From: Tenodera sinensis
Lineage: Eukaryota; Arthropoda; Insecta; Mantodea; Mantidae
Length of the DNA: 64,000 nucleotides
Direction: 5' to 3'
Assembly: GCA_030765045.1 (NCBI GenBank)
Contig: CM060965.1
Coordinates: forward strand, 154,930,374 to 154,994,373
Shown here: positions 34,288 through 46,403 of the stretch, piece by piece
Position numbering within the stretch: the first letter of the stretch is position 1
How the letters are laid out: the number at the start of each line of letters is the position of its first letter
Made by a program: the position numbers and the translations under genes
The notes under the pieces: generated by a model
What the model was told of the DNA's origin: nothing
Seen by the model: the letters and a program-made list of their open reading frames with translations, nothing else
Database searches by the model: none

Positions 34288-34498
34288 TCGAAGAACTCTC
34301 TGGCAGGGCTGGTGGAGCGGTTAGTGCGGACTGAGAGAGAGACTGGGGTGCAGTTCGGGGTGTTCCATTGGTTGTTACAGCTCGTCCAAGGCAGCTCGGA
34401 GCGAAATGAGGCAAACAGGTAGTAGACCGCCCAGCCAATGATAGTGTTGTAATACATTCCCATGTAGATGTCTATCAGGCAAATTGCGTACCCCACCC
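34288..34498 (-). CDS. SerT: Serotonin transporter, internal exon encoding TM3 and EL2 (partial gene)
   Basis: This 211 nt exon encodes TM3 (GVGYAICLIDIYMGMYYNTI) and the large extracellular loop 2 of the transporter. EL2 carries SELPWTSCNNQWNTPNC, with the conserved Cys pair (C-x8-C) that forms the loop disulfide in SLC6 monoamine transporters. It also has two N-glycosylation sequons, NCT and NRS. It ends in STSPAREFF plus two bases of a Glu codon. The acceptor is TTGTGTTGCAG before GGGTGGGG (incoming phase 1). The donor is GA|GTGAGT (outgoing phase 2), matching the phase of the TM4 exon. The YYNT tyrosines of TM3 line the substrate site in this family. No stop or frameshift is seen, so the gene looks functional. 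The preceding TM1/TM2 exon must lie beyond 64000. Confidence 0.93.
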
Positions 34499-34762
34499 CT
34501 GCAACACAAACAGCAAAACTGTTGGACATTGAAACAAGAACACAAAAATATATTTCAGTCAGAGTAAATGTACACCTTAACACACATATACTCGTATAAG
34601 GAAGCATGACAAAACAGGAACAGTTTCTTTACGGTTAATTAAAGGTAACAGAGACAGCAATTCCTGCTACGACGAATATAACTCAAAAGAACGTATTCCA
34701 TGGACACGTCAGCAGTGAAATTTAATCACCACTTTTGCTACTTAAAACTTACAAAAATATTA

Positions 34763-35235
34763 TGTATTTCACTCACATGACTTTCTATACTCTTCTACCT
34801 ACTATTCTTACAAACTCTTTTTCCTCCATCTTCTTTATATTAGCCGAGACCTACATTTGCAGAAATTACCTTATTGTTACTTACTAATTTTCTTGTGTGT
34901 TTTAACGATATCTACATTTTTTGTATAGTAAGATTTTTCATTTCTTCGGTTTAGCAATTATGCAAAAGTCATCAAGAGAAAATTCAAGATATACATTTCA
35001 TTTTCCATAAAATATCTTAATCAAAATCGTTATAGCCATTTTTTGAGAAACTACAAATTTTCGAAAAAATTTTCATATAAAGGATAATTTAAGATGGAGG
35101 AATTTTATTCAGAATCTTCGTGTCGTATCCTTTAAAGGCATTAAACTGAACTACCAACTTTGGTTTTTAACCAACTTTTCGTTTTTTGAGTTGTGCTGTT
35201 CACAGACACACACACACCAATCTTTTTCTTAAAAA
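34763..35235 (-). repeat. Repeat A copy, head missing
   Basis: The minus-strand tail (CACTCACATGACTTTCTATA) and body run to GAGTTGTGCTGTTCACAGACACACACA. Similarity stops there, where the opposite-strand copy begins. Confidence 0.75.
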
Positions 35236-35254
35236 GCTTTTTTAAAATAATATT

Positions 35255-36125
35255 TCCATATGAAGATTTTGTATAAAATGTCCGCGCCCTAAACTACCTG
35301 TACAGAACTTTTTATTTTTTCAAAAATGGTTGTTAGTTTATTACGATTTACACTAAAATACAATATTGATAAACAATTTTCATAAAAATAAAATATATAG
35401 GAATATATTGAATTTTTTGGAAATAGCCTTAAAGTTCTTTTTATTGTTAACCACTTCTGTATATTTGGAAACCGTAAGAAATAAAAACCATCTGAATGCG
35501 CAAAAAATGTAAATATTGTGGAAAGATAATTTATCTCAAATACATTTTGTGGTGGCAGTTCGGAGATTTCTTTGGAAACTTTATTTTTTTTCTCAACTGC
35601 AAATAGTTATTATTACTTTGTCTACAACGTGTATGGTAGTCGGAGAAGGGATTGCATTCCCCCCAAACATTTGACACTAAAATGTTACTAGAAATACATG
35701 TCTTGAGGTCCCCTGAAGACTTTAGTGATAAAGTTCAGCATCTGACAATGGCTCTAACGATTTTGAATAAATTGCAGTTTAAGATATGTATATGACAAAT
35801 GAACGTGAATTTTCCAGAAATGAACGTGAAGTATTCTTCATCCAGAAAATACTAATGCTTTTCTCCAATGGGAACTCTATATACTTCTCTCTCTCTCCCT
35901 TCTCTCTCTGCCAAGCAAAGAAAAGGGAATTTCAAAGCCGTCATACAGCAACCCGCCCTTAAAAGACTTTATTTTCGTTTATAGGCTACTGTATTTCTCT
36001 GTTCCTGCTGGATCTGCAGGTAATATATATTAAAAGCGTTTCTACAAACGCTTATCTCGGTTAACATGAAGTACATAGATAGAAACAAGAGGAAGTAGAG
36101 AAAGTTATGTGAGTGCAACACATTC
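35255..36125 (+). repeat. Repeat A, two nested or degraded copies
   Basis: A body segment from about 35255 (CCGCGCCCTAAACTACCTGT) is followed from about 35612 by another head-like start (TAGTCGGAGAAGGGATTGCA). The common tail is GTAGAGAAAGTTATGTGAGTGCAACACAT at 36096-36124. Highly diverged. A CT-rich run lies at about 35887-35910. Confidence 0.6.
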
Positions 36126-36572
36126 GTAAGCCGTTGGAACATTCTTAACTAAACGCAAGTAGTTGGAGTACTACGAGAAGCACTATACGATGCAAGTAGA
36201 CATGCCTTCAAACAGATGGGCTGTGTAGTGTAAGGAAGGAAGGATTCATTCTATCTCCATCCCCGCCCTTCTGTCCCTGGAGACTTTCTCATGGTTGGAA
36301 TACAGAACCTATCTGTCTTTACATAAGCCGGAGATCACAGCCTGTTGATACAGGAACTATCAAGGATAAGAATCGACAGCTCAGATGTTTACATCATTAA
36401 CCGGTAAACTAAGGATCTGTGACTAAAGTACGAACAGTGACTTCAAATCCTCAGTTCTGGTGGACAATATCAATAATTACTGCTTTTAAAACATAAATAT
36501 CATCAGCTAAGGTAGATTTCATGTTAATGTCGACCGTTCTACTATAATACAAACAAGTGACAATGTTTACTC

Positions 36573-37505
36573 CTTTTTACTTTCTCCACTGGTAGGTAGA
36601 GGAAGTATTGTATTCCACCCAAAAATTCGATGCCGAGATTTCAATGGAAATATATGTTTTGAGACCCCCTGAATCGAAAAAAAAAAATTTTTAGAAAAAG
36701 GTACGTGTGTCTGTCTGTGTGCCTGACTATCTGTGTGTCTGTGGACACCATAACTCAAAAACGAAAAGTCGGTTAAAAACCAAAGTTAGTATATAAGTTT
36801 AATGTCTTACAAAGATGCGACACTAAGATTTTGAAGAAAATTACCCCATCCTAAACTACCCTTTACGTGGAAAATTTTTCGAAAATTTTGATTTTCTTGA
36901 AAATGACCAAATGATTTTGATTAAAATGTCATATATTTAGGATATTTGTATGGCAAATGAAATGTATATTTTAAATGTTCTGGTAGTCTGGCCTATGTAG
37001 TCCTGTTTACTCTGGATAACTTATGTATAACTCGTAAACCGTAAGAGATAGACAGAATTCTAACAAACAAAAAAGTAGATCTCGCTAAAACACATACTTT
37101 ATGTAGAAATCATTTTTTGTAGAGTGAATCATTTGGGACATATTCCTGGTTATTTGTGTCAGTTTCTGAAAACTTAAAATTTTCGTGAAATGGAACATCG
37201 TTGTTCATTTTTTTATATTTTAAGTGTGCAAAGAGAACGGAATCTCAAAGCTTTAAAAGATTTGAATATCGCACAGACTACTGTATTCTAATATTCCCCT
37301 TGCACCTACGAGGAATAAGCAATAAGATAATTTGTACAAAATCTTTATCTTAACTAACACGAAGAAGGTATAGGAATAAGAGTTTGTAAGAATGGTTAGT
37401 ACAAGAGTAGAGAAGGTCATGTGAGTGCAACACATCAGATTTGTTTATATGTTGAGCGTGCAAATAGAATGGAACCTCAAAGCTTTAAAATATTTGAGTT
37501 TGGTA
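36573..37505 (+). repeat. Repeat A, near-complete copy plus short partial duplicate
   Basis: Complete from TTTTTACTTTCTCCACTGGT to CAACACATCAGATTT at 37442. A short repeat of an internal piece follows at 37443-37505 (GCAAATAGAATGGAACCTCA), as if two copies had recombined. Confidence 0.8.
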
Positions 37506-40272
37506 ACAAGTACACCTTTAAATTTCGCTTTTACATTAACGCTTTCTACTAAAAATTGCACAGCAATGTTCGGTTACCAGACACTTACTGGGGAAAATGT
37601 TCACAAAGTGTTGCTCCAGTTACTTAAAAAATTGCATGGTAAGTATCATTTTAAATGCAGAAAAAAGTGTAAAATATTACAACCTACAAAAGTTTGCTAA
37701 TAAAAAGAGTACTCATGTACTCTTTATTAAATTGTACACACTTTTAGTCGTACGTAACACGTGTGTAGCAAATGTTTCAACAACACTTCTAAAACGTTTG
37801 TAAAAAATGTGAGAAGTGTTAGAAAAATTCTCAAAAGTGCAATTAGCATTAGATAAGTCGTCGCCTAATTTTTTGGTTTTGCTTCAATAACAAAAGTATT
37901 TATAGTGAAAATTCCCTAGGGAATCTAGTATGATATTTTACTTTTTGATCTTTTTTGTCCAATTTTTAGCGATTGGCCCACTTCACAGTGCATATTGTTA
38001 GGGGTTAAATTTAGGACTTTTTAGGGCTTAGCAACATGGCTATAGTTTGCATTTTGGAACTCCTGGATTCCATTGCCATCGGACCTGCCAGTCTGACTAT
38101 GATCATTTTGGTGGTTTCCCCGTCAATAGGCTAATGTTGAGGTACTTTCTGTCCAGCATTTCCTGTTCCCGTAATTTCTTTTCATTTGTTTAGAGATTGT
38201 AGAACCAGATGACGGCGGTTGGTGTGTTGCGATAGGATGGTGAAGTTTCCGCCCTGCTTCCTTGTGCTTGGCAGGACTGCTTGGGAGATGCCCCCAGGTT
38301 GCGCGTGGCAAAGGCAAGCCTAGCCGGTGCCAGGATTGATGTCATGTTGGAATGTTAGTGATCCCCATCATCGCTAGCGCACATCGTCGTACAGATCTGG
38401 TCGTCCTTCATCCATTCCTCAGAGCCATATTGGAAACTTATAGAGCCCACCATGGGCCAAGTTCGGTGCTGTGGTCCAGTAAATGGAGTCCCTCTGCCTG
38501 ATTATTGCTATAGAAGAATCAGCTTATTGGAATGCCCCCAAAACCACCCTAACACTTTCCCCCATTATGGTCTGGTTTTATTTGGTAACATTCCATCTGT
38601 TAGGTTGCATTAGTACCACCAACTGTCCGTAAAATATAACCATGGTAAAGCTATGGCCATAGCTGGTGTTATTGCATGTTATGTTGCCACGTAAGCCAAT
38701 AACTTTTGAATTGGTTGCAGGGAAGCCAATCAAAAGCTTTTAAAACAAGACATCGCATTAATCTGTGGACGGCGTTGTATTGCTCGTGTGTGGGTGGTTT
38801 TGTTTTGTCCTGAATTGTTTTAGTTTATTATATACAGTTTTGTTACTGTGGTTATTTTTCTGTTTGCAATACAGTAGCGCGCTAAATATATTACGATATT
38901 TAGCGTTCACAAGTGATTTTACCCAAAAGTGTTATTGCAGAATAAGATTTGCTACACTTGAGTAGGTACATCATTTGTTATGTGGTAACAGTGTTAAAAC
39001 ATTATTATCATTTGAAGGCATGTTGCGTTAAACCTGTAATATTTGAGGTTAAAAATAATGTTTTTATTTTGATAAGTAATGGTTATTTCATTTCGTATAT
39101 AGAAAAGCATTTAATTTAATTGTTATTAAAATAAAAGAATGCCTACTTTAATCAAGAAACAGATGCATGTGCTAAACTGGTTAAGGTTTTCAGCATGAAT
39201 GTGGCTTAGGAACTTACATGCTTTTGTGCATTATAGCATCATGCATTTTAATTTACACCTTTATTAAAATGCACCTTGAAAATCTTGTTCAATTTTCCTG
39301 GGGTTTCTCACATATTTATTAGTAATTTCCATTGTAGGTTGGCAGTACTACTTGTTGGTGCAATATCCACTACGGTTTAGTGCAATGTTGGCCACTTTGA
39401 ACTCTTGGCAAATGCCAGTAAGTCGTTTCCCTTATAATTTCTACGACATTTTAGGTGTATAAGTGCTCGCCTGTCATAGAATTTTAGTCGTGAATATTAA
39501 TCAGTTTTCTTAAATAAAGCATCTAGCGTATAATTTGTTACTTTACTGGACGAAGTTGCGTTGTGGCTATAATACCAAAAGCAGCTTCACAACCTTAGAG
39601 CATAATGGTTTTTGCGTTAACCCTGGCTCAGCGAATGTGCATCTATTATACGACGCGAGTGAAGCACACTTTGAAACAAAGCATTTCCATTTTACCATGC
39701 GTGCATGAAAAGAAAATCGCACAAATCTTGCAGAAGGAAGTTTCCTAGAATTGCAGCCCCATCATTTTAATGAAAAAAGTGCGAAGAGAAGGTATTTTTA
39801 TCGAGGAAAATGTAAAGAACAAAAAAACTGGTTTTCATCGAGGGGAAACATAATGACCTGACGTGACGGTTAGGAAATTCTCAACCTCGCTACCACAGTA
39901 GAATCACATAAACAAGCAAGTTTTGAAAAATTGCAAGGTAAATGCATGTGCTTATTTATTAAGGATAACCTCATACAATGCTGGATTTTGGAAAACGAGT
40001 AGTTTTCGCAATTAGCTTAACAAGCAGGTGTGTGTATTGGATAGATTGACTAGACATAATTGACATTTCGTTGACAACTCCCGAAGGTAATTTGTCAGAT
40101 TACGTTAATTTACTTGTGTAGGCTCTCAATTAGTCCTATAATTAATGCTGGTAGCCATTAAATGAAGTAAAAGCGGTATTGCATTAATGCTTCTGGTTAC
40201 AGTTCTCATACGTTGTTTAGTTTGTTTATTGTTAATTTATAAACATCAAATGAGGCCTGAAGGATACTAATG
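37506..40272. other. Intron sequence, mostly unrecognised
   Basis: A hairpin lies at 37697-37732 (AAAAAGAGTACTCATGTACTCTTTATT). A GC-richer block at 38030-38600 stands out from its surroundings, but I could not assign it. A 64-codon minus-strand frame within it (38123-38317) has no known motif. Confidence 0.4.
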
Positions 40273-41206
40273 CCGATGTCCCACAGTCCAACATTTTGGT
40301 CCAAAGCATTGTATACAACAAAAGTGCATCGTGAGACTTCAAGTGCAATTTTGTTCCATACAATTTCTATCCTATTTTTGTATCCAATCTGTTTGTATAT
40401 AATGTGATTGAGTTGGATCTATTTTTTTTTCACCCAAAACCGTGAAAATAGCCAATCAGTGTCTGTAACGTAACAATATGTCGGACTGCGCAGGCAACAC
40501 ATACTCAGCTGTTGTGTACGTATGGCTCAAGGCACTTTTAAGTGATGCGTATTTTAATAAAAAAATTGAATTTTTTCTGGAAGATTCATCAACCATTTTT
40601 CGTGACCATTAAGATGTATTACTGAGGTGATTATTACATAGCTATATTTCATAAATAATAAGAAATCCAGTTAACAATATGTTTAAATTTTGTGTTATGA
40701 AATGAATTCAAATCTCCTGTCCATCTATAATAAGATTAAAACCATTACAATTGTTCCTTATCTCTTTCGCGTTTGTCTCATATTTGTGTCCTGGTGTGCA
40801 ATTTTGCCTTTGACACGATGCAAAAGGTTGAGAAATAAATCTTCCTCAATTCGGAGGAAATTGCGATAGTTTTCCGGGTCCTCTAACCTCAATTTGTTTT
40901 GCAGTAAGCCCAATATACCTCGACCCGTGCCTGTTCTTTGTAACTATGACCATGTCCATCAACATCTTTTGTTTCTAATACATCTTTTCTTCCCACTGAG
41001 ACTCGTGGATATACATCCCAAACTTGATATAGCAGTCGTTAAATTAATATTTGCGTCCGCCATGTTTATTTCTCACACTTGCTACGTGAACTGTCATTTA
41101 TATTGAACCAAACTGAATCATAGTGTGACAGACACTGTTTCTTTTGTGCACAATTCCATTGGATAGAAAAAGTTTGGTAACAAATGTTGGACCGCGGGAC
41201 ACCCGG
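40273..41206. mobile_element. PIF/Harbinger-type DNA element, non-autonomous
   Basis: The left end has GTCCCACAGTCCAACATTTT. The right end is its inverted match (minus strand GTCCCGCGGTCCAACATTTG), both preceded by CCG. Length is about 934 bp. It contains a fragment of Harbinger transposase. The 3 bp target duplication could not be fixed. Confidence 0.65.
40758..40916 (-). pseudogene. Harbinger (HARBI1-like) transposase N-terminal fragment
   Basis: The minus strand reads NKLRLEDPENYRNFLRIEED, then LFLNLLHRVKGKIAHQDTNM and RQTRKR before a stop. This matches the ED..Y.NFLRM...F..LL..V...I...DT.MR region at the start of Harbinger nucleases. The DDE catalytic part is absent. It lies inside the inverted ends at 40273-41206. 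Confidence 0.7.
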
Positions 41207-41444
41207 CTTGAGAGTTATGATATTTTTTACTCTCAACTTTTACAAATAATGATGATACTAACAATAATAAAAATAAAATTATTCATATAGTAGAATGGAT
41301 GGAATAATGGTCAAAAGACGCGGCATCAACTCATTTAAGGATTACCTCATTTTTGGTGTTAGGAGAATAAGAGAAAACCCCAAGAGAAAACCTTATCCAA
41401 ACAGCTCATCCCTACCGAAATCCGATATTGATTGATTACACATC

Positions 41445-41946
41445 GCTGGGGATTTTGCACTTACCATGCTGATTCGGATGTTGTATGTCAGTCCCCGGGA
41501 GGAAGGGATAAGGTGATGGTACCCAACGAGCGACCAGTGAATCACAAGGAGACGTACACCGAGGGTGGGTATCCACAGGTTTACAGGTAGTTCATCTCGT
41601 CGCGAGGTGAACAACCAGGTTTCGAGTGATCCCACTTCCGTAGGACAGAAGACTACAACACCATTTCATCACCGAGAACCGCATTTACAGAGTGCAGTCG
41701 CCACCCACGGAGAGGCGCCATCCTCGCAACGCTGCCGACATACAACCCTGTAAAACCGGATGGAAATGAAATGAAATGAAAGAACGGGACAGGAAATTGG
41801 GGATGTGGAAATGTCCTTCCCAGTGTTCGTCCGGTGACCCGAGAAAACCGCCAATAGAAAGCCCTGGATCAAGGTCGGCCGTGGGAGTCCAACCCACAAG
41901 AAGCCGAATGTCAGCCTCATACGTTACTGCGGAGCTACCTCACTCA
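41445..41946 (-). mobile_element. SINE-beta, near-complete
   Basis: The minus-strand head reads GAGTGAGGTAGCTCCGCAGT, then a box B-like GTGGGTTGGACTCCCAC. The body runs to a tail containing CTTCCTCCCGGGGACTGACA. About 500 bp, same family as 46404-46891 and 47975-48390. Confidence 0.7.
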
Positions 41947-42074
41947 CTAAATTCGATCTTGATTGTCCAAGTTGGCAAGGCACACACGCTACCCTACAAA
42001 ATGAGGGGAGATTGATTTCCAACAGTAATTCGCAAGACATAACTATGGAAACTCACGAGACTGCAAGGAGAATG

Positions 42075-42215
42075 CATCACTTAGTCACGGTCCTGGTTAC
42101 GAAGACCGGATAGCCGGCCCGGGAGGGACCGGAGCGCTGACCACGTCCCACCTCCAGTGCTGCAACCCACTCATGACGCCTGCGTTGGGTAGACGAGCGG
42201 GGACGTAGTGTTCGG
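42075..42215 (+). mobile_element. SINE-gamma fragment
   Basis: GTTACGAAGACCGGATAGCC and GGAGCGCTGACCACGTCCCA match the 53700 copy. The head is absent. A G9 run follows at about 42212-42222. Confidence 0.65.
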
Positions 42216-42590
42216 GGGGGGGGATTAGCTCAGGTCCAGATCGGGCTGTTATACATTGGGATTATTATAGTTAAGTGGAATGCGTGAGAAAAGGCCAGAT
42301 TCAAAATTACTTAAAAAGGAAAATCTGATGTGTTATATCATATGACATTCTCTTCCGCTCTTCTACAAACTAATTTAATCTTCTCTCGATTCATGTTAAT
42401 TGAGATAAGCATCTACACAATTGTTTTTATTCCACATTTAATTCAATGGGATTATAGTAGACTCAAACGATAGTCAAATTTAAGGCTAAGTAATGACGGT
42501 TTTGAAATTCCGCTCTCTTTCCATGGCCATTAGAAATATAGGACAAAAAAGGAATAGCGACTTGCCACTTTAAAAGGGTGAAATACTTGA

Positions 42591-42825
42591 AAATTGAAGG
42601 CAGTGAAAAAATCTACGAATTGGTTGACGTCAAAAAACGTCAGGAACCAACTGAAGGTCATTGAGGATAAACGAGAAAAAGTATTGCCGGAGTTCTATGG
42701 CACCGGAGCAATGATGAATCGCTCATGGGCAGCACCAAACTTCGAACTGCGGCATGTTACTGGATTATCTATTCACGGCTTTCATCATTTAATTTACAAA
42801 GACAAACATTATCACGACCCAACCA

Positions 42826-42886
<61 letters not shown>

Positions 42887-42990
42887 TGTATGTGTGTGTG
42901 TGTGTGCGTGTGTGTGAGTGTGTGAACTGTGTAACGAAGCCTGTGAAAGATACCACATAGAACTGTGCAGTAAAAGAGTGAAATATATAA
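42591..42990 (+). pseudogene. Coding-like insert of Repeat A with Cys/His motif
   Basis: The plus-strand frame reads NRSWAAPNFELRHVTGLSIH then GFHHLIYKDKHYHD. It is interrupted by a (GT)n run at 42829-42922 and resumes as CELCNEACERYHIELC. The counterpart at 61460-61660 has NFEMRY...DHGFHQLI and CKLCKQTCDTHRQEHC. The shared C-x2-C-x3-C-x3-H-x3-C pattern looks zinc-binding. I do not recognise the family. A distant likeness to the Cys-rich end of piggyBac transposases is possible but weak. Confidence 0.4.
42829..42922. repeat. (GT)n microsatellite
   Basis: About 45 GT units with a few changes near the 3' end, inside the coding-like insert. Confidence 0.97.
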
Positions 42991-43365
42991 ATGAATACGC
43001 AACAATGTGAAAATGTTACGTAAAGTAATCTGTATCTGGCTATTTTGCTGCAATTTTATTAAATAATTAAAAAAACATTTTAGTTAGCATAAATTATACA
43101 CTTTATCGAGATCTACATTTTTGTGCAGTAAGATTTTGTCTATGTCTTAAGCTTTACCATCCATTCCAAAGTTACTGAATATGAAAAGGACTTAACAGAT
43201 AGTTCCCCAAATTCAAGATATAATGAAAATGTCTTAAACACATTCCATTTTAATTAAAAACTATTGCAGCCTTTTGTGAGAAAATCAAACCAGTCAACAT
43301 TTTTCAAAGTACAGGTTAGTTAGAGGTGGCTAGGTTAAGTGTTTTTAGTTGTTCTGTTGTCTGTC

Positions 43366-43371
43366 TGTCTC

Positions 43372-43431
<60 letters not shown>

Positions 43432-43442
43432 GCATACACACA
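43366..43442. repeat. Compound (CT)n(CA)n microsatellite
   Basis: A CTCTCT run followed by a CACACA run. It occupies the GT-rich position of Repeat A on the minus strand. Confidence 0.95.
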
Positions 43443-43460
43443 CCTTTTAATATGCGTTTC

Positions 43461-44392
43461 TACCTTCTCTGCTACGTTTAGTAAGTAGGGAAAGTATTGA
43501 ATTCGGCCCGAAAGTTCGATTTCATCAAAAATATATATTTTGAGGCCCCCTGAATAAAAAGTATAATTTGTACTACATCTACTACGTATATAGGGGAAGT
43601 ATTGTATTAGAAAAACGTCTGAATGTCAGATATTTCAAGGATGTGACACGAATACTTTGGAAAAAATTCCTCCATCCCAAACTACGCTTTACATGGGAAA
43701 TTTTTCGAAAATTTTGATATTCTCGAAAATGGCTCCAACGATTTTGATTAAAATGCTCTATGTTTTAAGATATACTTACGGCAAATGAAATGTTCATTTT
43801 GAATTGTTTGGCTGTAACCTATGTAGCCCTGTTTACCCTTTATGACTCTTGCAGATCTGGCAAACCATAATAGATAGACCAAGTCTTACTATACGATAAT
43901 GTAGATCTTGTTAAAACACACAAGTTATGTCCAAATTAATTGTTTGTGCAGCGAACCATTTCGGAGATATTCCTTGTTATTTGAGGGAGGTTTGCAATAC
44001 TTAAAATTCTCTCAAATTGAAGGTTGTTTTTAATCTTTTTGTCTCTAGGCCGTGAAAAGAGAACGGTATTTCAAAGCTCTCATATAGCGATCAGCTCTAA
44101 AAGATTTGATTGACTCAAAGCTTACTGTATTCCCACAGTCCCCTTGCACCTACAAGTAAGTATGCAATAAAATAATTTATGCAAATGTTTATCTGGAATC
44201 ACATGAAAAAGAAAGGAGAAGAAGAGTTTGTAAGAGTAGTTAGCACAGGAGTAGAGAAAGTCATGTGAGTGTAACACATCAAGTTTTTTTTAACTTGAAA
44301 CGCGTGTTTCCAATGAAACCGTGGCATCGATATTTTGAGTGAAACGCAATACTTCTTCTACATCCTATAGATAAGTGGTAGAAAAAATAAAA
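43461..44392 (+). repeat. Repeat A copy with an inverted fragment at its 3' end
   Basis: A near-complete plus-strand copy with the GT segment deleted. It ends with AGTAGAGAAAGTCATGTGAG at about 44252-44271. Then 44284-44392 is a head fragment on the opposite strand (GTGGCATCGATATTTTGAGT ... GTGGTAGAAAAAATAAAAG). Confidence 0.75.
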
Positions 44393-46403
44393 GATAAAAA
44401 GATAAAGCAAGAAAAGATAAAAAGAAACAAGAGTAAATAAACAGAGCTGCTTTGAAAGTGAAACGGAATGCAGCAGGATATACTTCCCCACTTCACTTCC
44501 AGCAAGATTCTCCGCGCTCGTGTGGCATCAAACCCTTCTTTACCGGAGAAGATATTGCCAATGAAAGAATGAACAAGTTTCTTCACTTTTAAATTAAGAC
44601 TTACCAAAATAATTCGATTAATTAAAACAAATGTAGCAAACAGAACAGTAAGGCGAAGAACATATCTTGTTGGAATCGATATGACATACTTTAATATTAT
44701 CATTGATATCTCTGCAGGATACACAGGAGTGAGTTTATTCCTTGGAAAAAAGATCCTGTTAAGTAAAGTGTAAAACATTATAAGACCTTTTTTCATACTA
44801 CACACGCTGGTTCAAGCCTCTCAAGCAGAAAGAAGTTTGCAAAGGCTACTTCTGTCTCTATGACTGGAATTACCTCGGTGCGTTTTGCAAATGTTGTAAT
44901 GCACGAAGGGGCATCTACACATCCCAATGTCGGATGAGAGTGGCCACGTGGTATATGGTGCTCATGCAAGGAATGGAATTTCAAAGTAACGCATTTGGTT
45001 AAGGGTTAAGTCTACTAGTGGTTTACAATCTCCTTGTGCAAACTGCAATAAAATGTGTAATGTAAGGATTTCTGTATACGTTTGTCTTGATTATCACAAA
45101 ACGAACAAGCTTTTGTAAGGCCAGCTTGTAGAGGAATGTGTAAATGAGTCGTGCAATTGACAACACCCGATTCATTTATTTAAGACCTTGTGCCCTGGTT
45201 TGTGTGGTGCAATTAAGATAGTCATGTCTAGCAAGTACTTAAATTATAATCCATGAACCACTCTCACACTGCACAACAAAAAATGATCAGTACATTTACA
45301 GCCAGGAAGGTGCGACATAATTTAAAGCAAGGGGAAGTTACTGAATACGCTGTTGTTGCATGTAAGATAACATTTTGTGAAAGAGAATAGCAAGTCTGCT
45401 AAAAGGAATACCGATTTATGTACATAGTCGATGGAAAAAGGGAAATGAATGGTAAGAACTCCAGAAGAACTAGCTAATAACGGCTCAAAACCACAGAAAA
45501 CAACCTATAAACAGGGGATTCAAGACAATGACAGAAACGGCAGATTTTACAAGCAGAAATCCATGATGAGGATGTCAATGAGGCCCGAGCCATTGTTTCC
45601 TCGCATCAAGATCGACAAAACGTGGGTTTCAGTTGAAATATCGATATCCAGTTTTTGGGTCGAATGCAGCTCAAGGCACGGCAGATAGCGTATTTTGTGC
45701 GTTCCTATACTCCAGACCACCTGATGCGTCGTTTTCTCCTCTGTTTATCTGCAAGCGCGAAATAACCCGTGAACTGTTGCTTATAAGGAACTGAATGTTT
45801 GTTTTTAACAGTTTGAGAGAAAATTTTAACACATTTCCAATTTGATTGCAAATGATTCAAAAGTAATGATAGTTAATTTCATCGAAGTTGTGAGGCTTTC
45901 ACGACTGGTGTCAATACTAGATACAGCCCTGGTCTACTGGGCTCCTTTTTCCCAGATGTTTCTTCTGCGACTGTGGCAGACATCTTCAGTGATGGAGTCC
46001 AGTAGACCACGGCCCACAAGGTCGGATTATAGTGAATCTAATAGTTAATCTTCCAAGAATACAATAGTTTTACGATGATTAGGATTGCTGCTAAAAATCT
46101 ATAAAATATCTGTTAATAGTGGTTACAAAAACAACGAAGGTACTTTAAATTTAACACTAGATATAGGTGCTCATGATCTCCTGTAATTTCTCTACTGAGA
46201 TTATTTATAATAAATACAGGAAGTGAATGAATTATCAGGACAGGAAGTATTATATTCGAAACATGAATTTAAATAATTACTATTTGTCGATTATGTAATA
46301 TTAGTGGTACTTTCAAGGGATGCATTGCATAATTCATTCATAAGTACTCATATATTAAACAAAATTGGCATCGAGTACAACATGAGAGGTCAAGGTAGAG
46401 TAT
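44393..46403. other. Intron sequence, mostly unrecognised
   Basis: Contains a 146-codon minus-strand open frame (44365-44805) that is hydrophobic and AT-rich, with no motif. A short Repeat A fragment lies at 45619-45668 on the minus strand. At about 45890-46020 a patch (GAGGCTTTCACGACTGGTGT ... TCTACTGG ... CCAGTAGACCACGG) with self-complementary CCAGTAGACCA looks like a short non-autonomous element. Confidence 0.4.

Larger units (their letters stand above)
42319..43455 (-). repeat. Repeat A, long form with a coding-like insert
   Basis: The tail half (42319-42540) and the middle-to-head half (about 43070-43455, ending in CT and CA runs) are standard Repeat A. Between them about 500 bp of extra sequence sits at the same internal point as in the copy at 61330-63148. 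The head is next to that of the opposite copy starting at 43461. Confidence 0.65.

Noticed and set aside
42591..42830. Candidate exon of a pickpocket/ENaC-type channel (LSIHGFHHLI looked like the N-terminal HG motif)
   Set aside because: A related peptide (DHGFHQLI) occurs at 61540 inside another Repeat A copy at the same internal position, so it belongs to the repeat, not to a host gene.
44365..44805. 146-codon minus-strand frame
   Set aside because: Hydrophobic, AT-driven composition, no motif, and its 3' end runs into a Repeat A head fragment. Not supported as a gene.
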